Shown here: positions 30,765 through 32,003 of the stretch, one piece after another
Position numbering within the stretch: position 1 is the stretch's first letter
Layout: each line of letters starts with the position of its first letter
From: an uncultured Clostridia bacterium
Lineage (GTDB): Bacteria > Bacillota > Clostridia > Christensenellales > Borkfalkiaceae
DNA: 32,003 bases
Direction of reading: 5' to 3'
Assembly: GCA_944346655.1 (NCBI GenBank)
Contig: CALVMP010000012.1
Location: 1 to 32,003 of the forward strand
Made by a program: the position numbers and the translations under genes
The notes under the pieces: model-generated
What the model was told of the DNA's origin: nothing
Seen by the model: the letters and a program-made list of their open reading frames with translations, nothing else
Databases searched by the model: none

Positions 30765-31661
30765 TTAATGCCACCACCCGGGCATCAGTTCCTTTAATTT
30801 CACGGACCTTTTTGTTTCATAGTCGCATAAAATTTCTGTATCTCCGGCGGATTTGCCGAGCTGCATCATTAATTCCCTGCACGCTCCGCACGGCATGCCC
30901 GCTTTTCCGTCCGGCATAACGGCGACTATTTTAACAATACGGCTTTCTCCGTTTGTAATCATATTGGCAACCGCATTTCTTTCCGCACACATTCCCAAAG
31001 AACAGGCGGTATCAATGCAAACGCCGGCATATATATTGCCCTTTGGGGTAAGAAGCGCGGCGGAAACGCTTCCCGCTTCAATCAACGGGGAAACAGACCT
31101 TTTATGCTGCACTATTCTTGCGGCAAGGTACAATTTATCCCATGCCCCGTCGAATCGGGAGAGGGCAGTTTCCTCCATGGCGCGCACAAAATTTTCCTTG
31201 CCTGCACAATATCCCTCAATGTCGTAAGGAAATTTGCGGGCGAGGGATATTTTGAACTCTGCATATTCCTCACGCTCTTTGCGGTGGTTGCGCATAAAGT
31301 CGCGGAACGCAAGGTGTCGTCCGATATTGTGCCAGTCGTCCGCGCGAAAAATATGAATCTGATGGGTCCGTTCGTCGCCGCCCTTGCGAAGATACCGCCT
31401 GCCGGATATCCCGAATTCGCCGAGATATTCATAGCCTGTTTTTACAAACTCCTCCGCAACGGCGTCCGCCTTTTCAAGATTTTTTACCGCCGCCATAATA
31501 TCTATGACGGGTTTTGCAGCCAAGCCCGGCACGGCAGTACTGCCGATATGATATATCGCAATGCAGTTATCTTTAAGAATACCGGCTATTCTGTCCTTTT
31601 CTTCCGCATATTTCAAAGCCCATTCGGGGTTATAGCCCACAACAGTTACATGCTGCGCCAT
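30765..31661 (-). CDS. Fusion of GrpB/UPF0157 domain and cytidine deaminase-like domain
   Basis: 298 residues. Residues ~1-165 are a GrpB/UPF0157 domain, a nucleotidyltransferase-fold family: VVGYNPEWALKYAEEKDRI, HIGSTAVPGLAAKPVIDIMA (38-57), THQIHIF and the helix LAFRDFMRNHRKEREEYAEF. Residues ~170-298 are a cytidine deaminase-type domain: SVSAALLTPKGNIYAGVCID (with A in place of the usual V-G-AA), CAERNA (Zn ligand Cys225, catalytic Glu227) and MPCGACREL (Zn ligands Cys258 and Cys261), all catalytic residues kept. The two halves are in one frame with no internal stop. AAGGAGG precedes ATG 31661. Likely a nucleotide- or nucleoside-modifying enzyme; the GrpB substrate is unknown. It lies upstream of purine salvage genes, which fits nucleoside metabolism or small-molecule detoxification. 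Confidence 0.92.
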   Translation of the reverse strand: MAQHVTVVGYNPEWALKYAEEKDRIAGILKDNCIAIYHIGSTAVPGLAAKPVIDIMAAVKNLEKADAVAEEFVKTGYEYLGEFGISGRRYLRKGGDERTHQIHIFRADDWHNIGRHLAFRDFMRNHRKEREEYAEFKISLARKFPYDIEGYCAGKENFVRAMEETALSRFDGAWDKLYLAARIVQHKRSVSPLIEAGSVSAALLTPKGNIYAGVCIDTACSLGMCAERNAVANMITNGESRIVKIVAVMPDGKAGMPCGACRELMMQLGKSAGDTEILCDYETKRSVKLKELMPGWWH

Positions 31662-31775
31662 TATTGCCGCCTCCTTTCAGTTTTACATAAATCATTGCAC
31701 CCGCCGCAGCCGCCGGCGATTACCTTTTCCGCAACACTTTCAACATATAAATATTTGTAAACTTAATTGCAGAAT

Positions 31776-31991
31776 TTAATCTTCGTCGCTTCTATCAGAA
31801 AATTCTGCCAGCTCCACATACTCTTTGAGTTTGCGCTGTAACAACTTTTTATCTATGAGTTTCAGCCTGTATTCCGAAACCAACGTTGGCGACAAGCTAC
31901 GGATGAGCGCATACTCTGCCACCTCGTCATCCTTGCTGGCGCAAAAAATAAGCCGGCTCTCTCGCGCTATAACGCTCTTTGACGCATAAAG
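31776..31991 (-). pseudogene. C-terminal remnant of a YhcG/DUF1016-type PD-(D/E)XK nuclease
   Basis: On the minus strand a 71-codon open stretch ends with TAA at 31778-31776. Its translation, for example RLIFCASKDDEVAEYALI then RSLSPTLVSEYRLKLIDK and LLQRKLKEYVELAE, matches the end of YhcG/DUF1016 proteins (usually IGLILC-x-KDDE-x-VEYAL ... SEYxL). An in-frame TGA (31994-31992) lies just upstream, and the sequence before RLIFC no longer resembles the family; the neighbouring frame contains YDFMRQRAL then a stop. So the gene is cut by a frameshift or deletion, or only its 3' end remains. No start codon or Shine-Dalgarno is evident. The window ends 12 bases later, so the upstream part cannot be judged. 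Confidence 0.65.
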
Positions 31992-32003
31992 TCATATAAA
32001 AGA

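Overview
The window looks like chromosome of an anaerobic Bacillota, most likely a gut-type Clostridia lineage. The reasons are AddAB instead of RecBCD, RuvX followed by a DUF1292 protein, rpsB-tsf, an NupNOPQ/BMP-type nucleoside ABC transporter beside xpt, many AGGAGG ribosome binding sites, and TTGACA/TATAAT-type promoters with 17-bp spacers. The genus cannot be told from the sequence. Most genes lie on the minus strand. Coding DNA is moderately GC-rich and intergenic DNA is AT-rich. The plus-strand Rhs tail and its partner gene at the left end are visibly more AT-rich than their neighbours.

Layout. 1-1708 (+): the C-terminal end of an Rhs-repeat protein with a hydrophobic, glycine-rich variable tail, followed by a small membrane protein placed where an immunity gene would be. 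1971-3725 (-): rpsB-tsf with a good promoter and a structured leader. 4085-5311 (-): a small lipoprotein, a DUF1292 protein and ruvX. 5459-6504: a PRC-barrel-like protein (+) converging on a membrane protein (-). 6569-13082 (-): addB-addA, the double-strand-break repair helicase-nuclease. 13174-14262 (+): a larger lipoprotein.

14352-24465 (-) is the most unusual part, an accessory-looking block of nine genes in at least four promoter units. In transcription order these are: a SLOG-like nucleotide-sensor protein carrying two 2-TM (SLATT-like) modules; a CbxX/SpoVK-type AAA+ protein with a dead first ATPase domain; two tandem YbjN-like proteins; an XRE-type regulator with a cysteine cluster; a Sel1/Lon-like AAA+ protein lacking both Walker motifs; a VirD4/TraG-like ATPase without a membrane anchor; a protein with two FtsK-gamma-like winged helices; and a metallophosphoesterase. 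My inference is that this is a candidate undescribed conflict or DNA-handling system, in which a soluble DNA pump is split from its sequence-reading domain and a nucleotide-gated membrane effector lies upstream. Nothing in the sequence proves that the nine genes work together.

24669-30499 (-): xpt, a BMP-family lipoprotein, a two-domain ABC ATPase and two permeases, together a purine salvage and nucleoside uptake locus. 30765-31661 (-): a GrpB-cytidine deaminase fusion. 31776-31991 (-): the C-terminal remnant of a YhcG/DUF1016-type nuclease.

Several genes (addB, ruvX, the 13174 lipoprotein, possibly the 5893 membrane gene) have a TATAAT box almost touching the start codon and no Shine-Dalgarno, which suggests leaderless mRNAs. 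I saw no tRNA, rRNA, CRISPR array, IS element or riboswitch.
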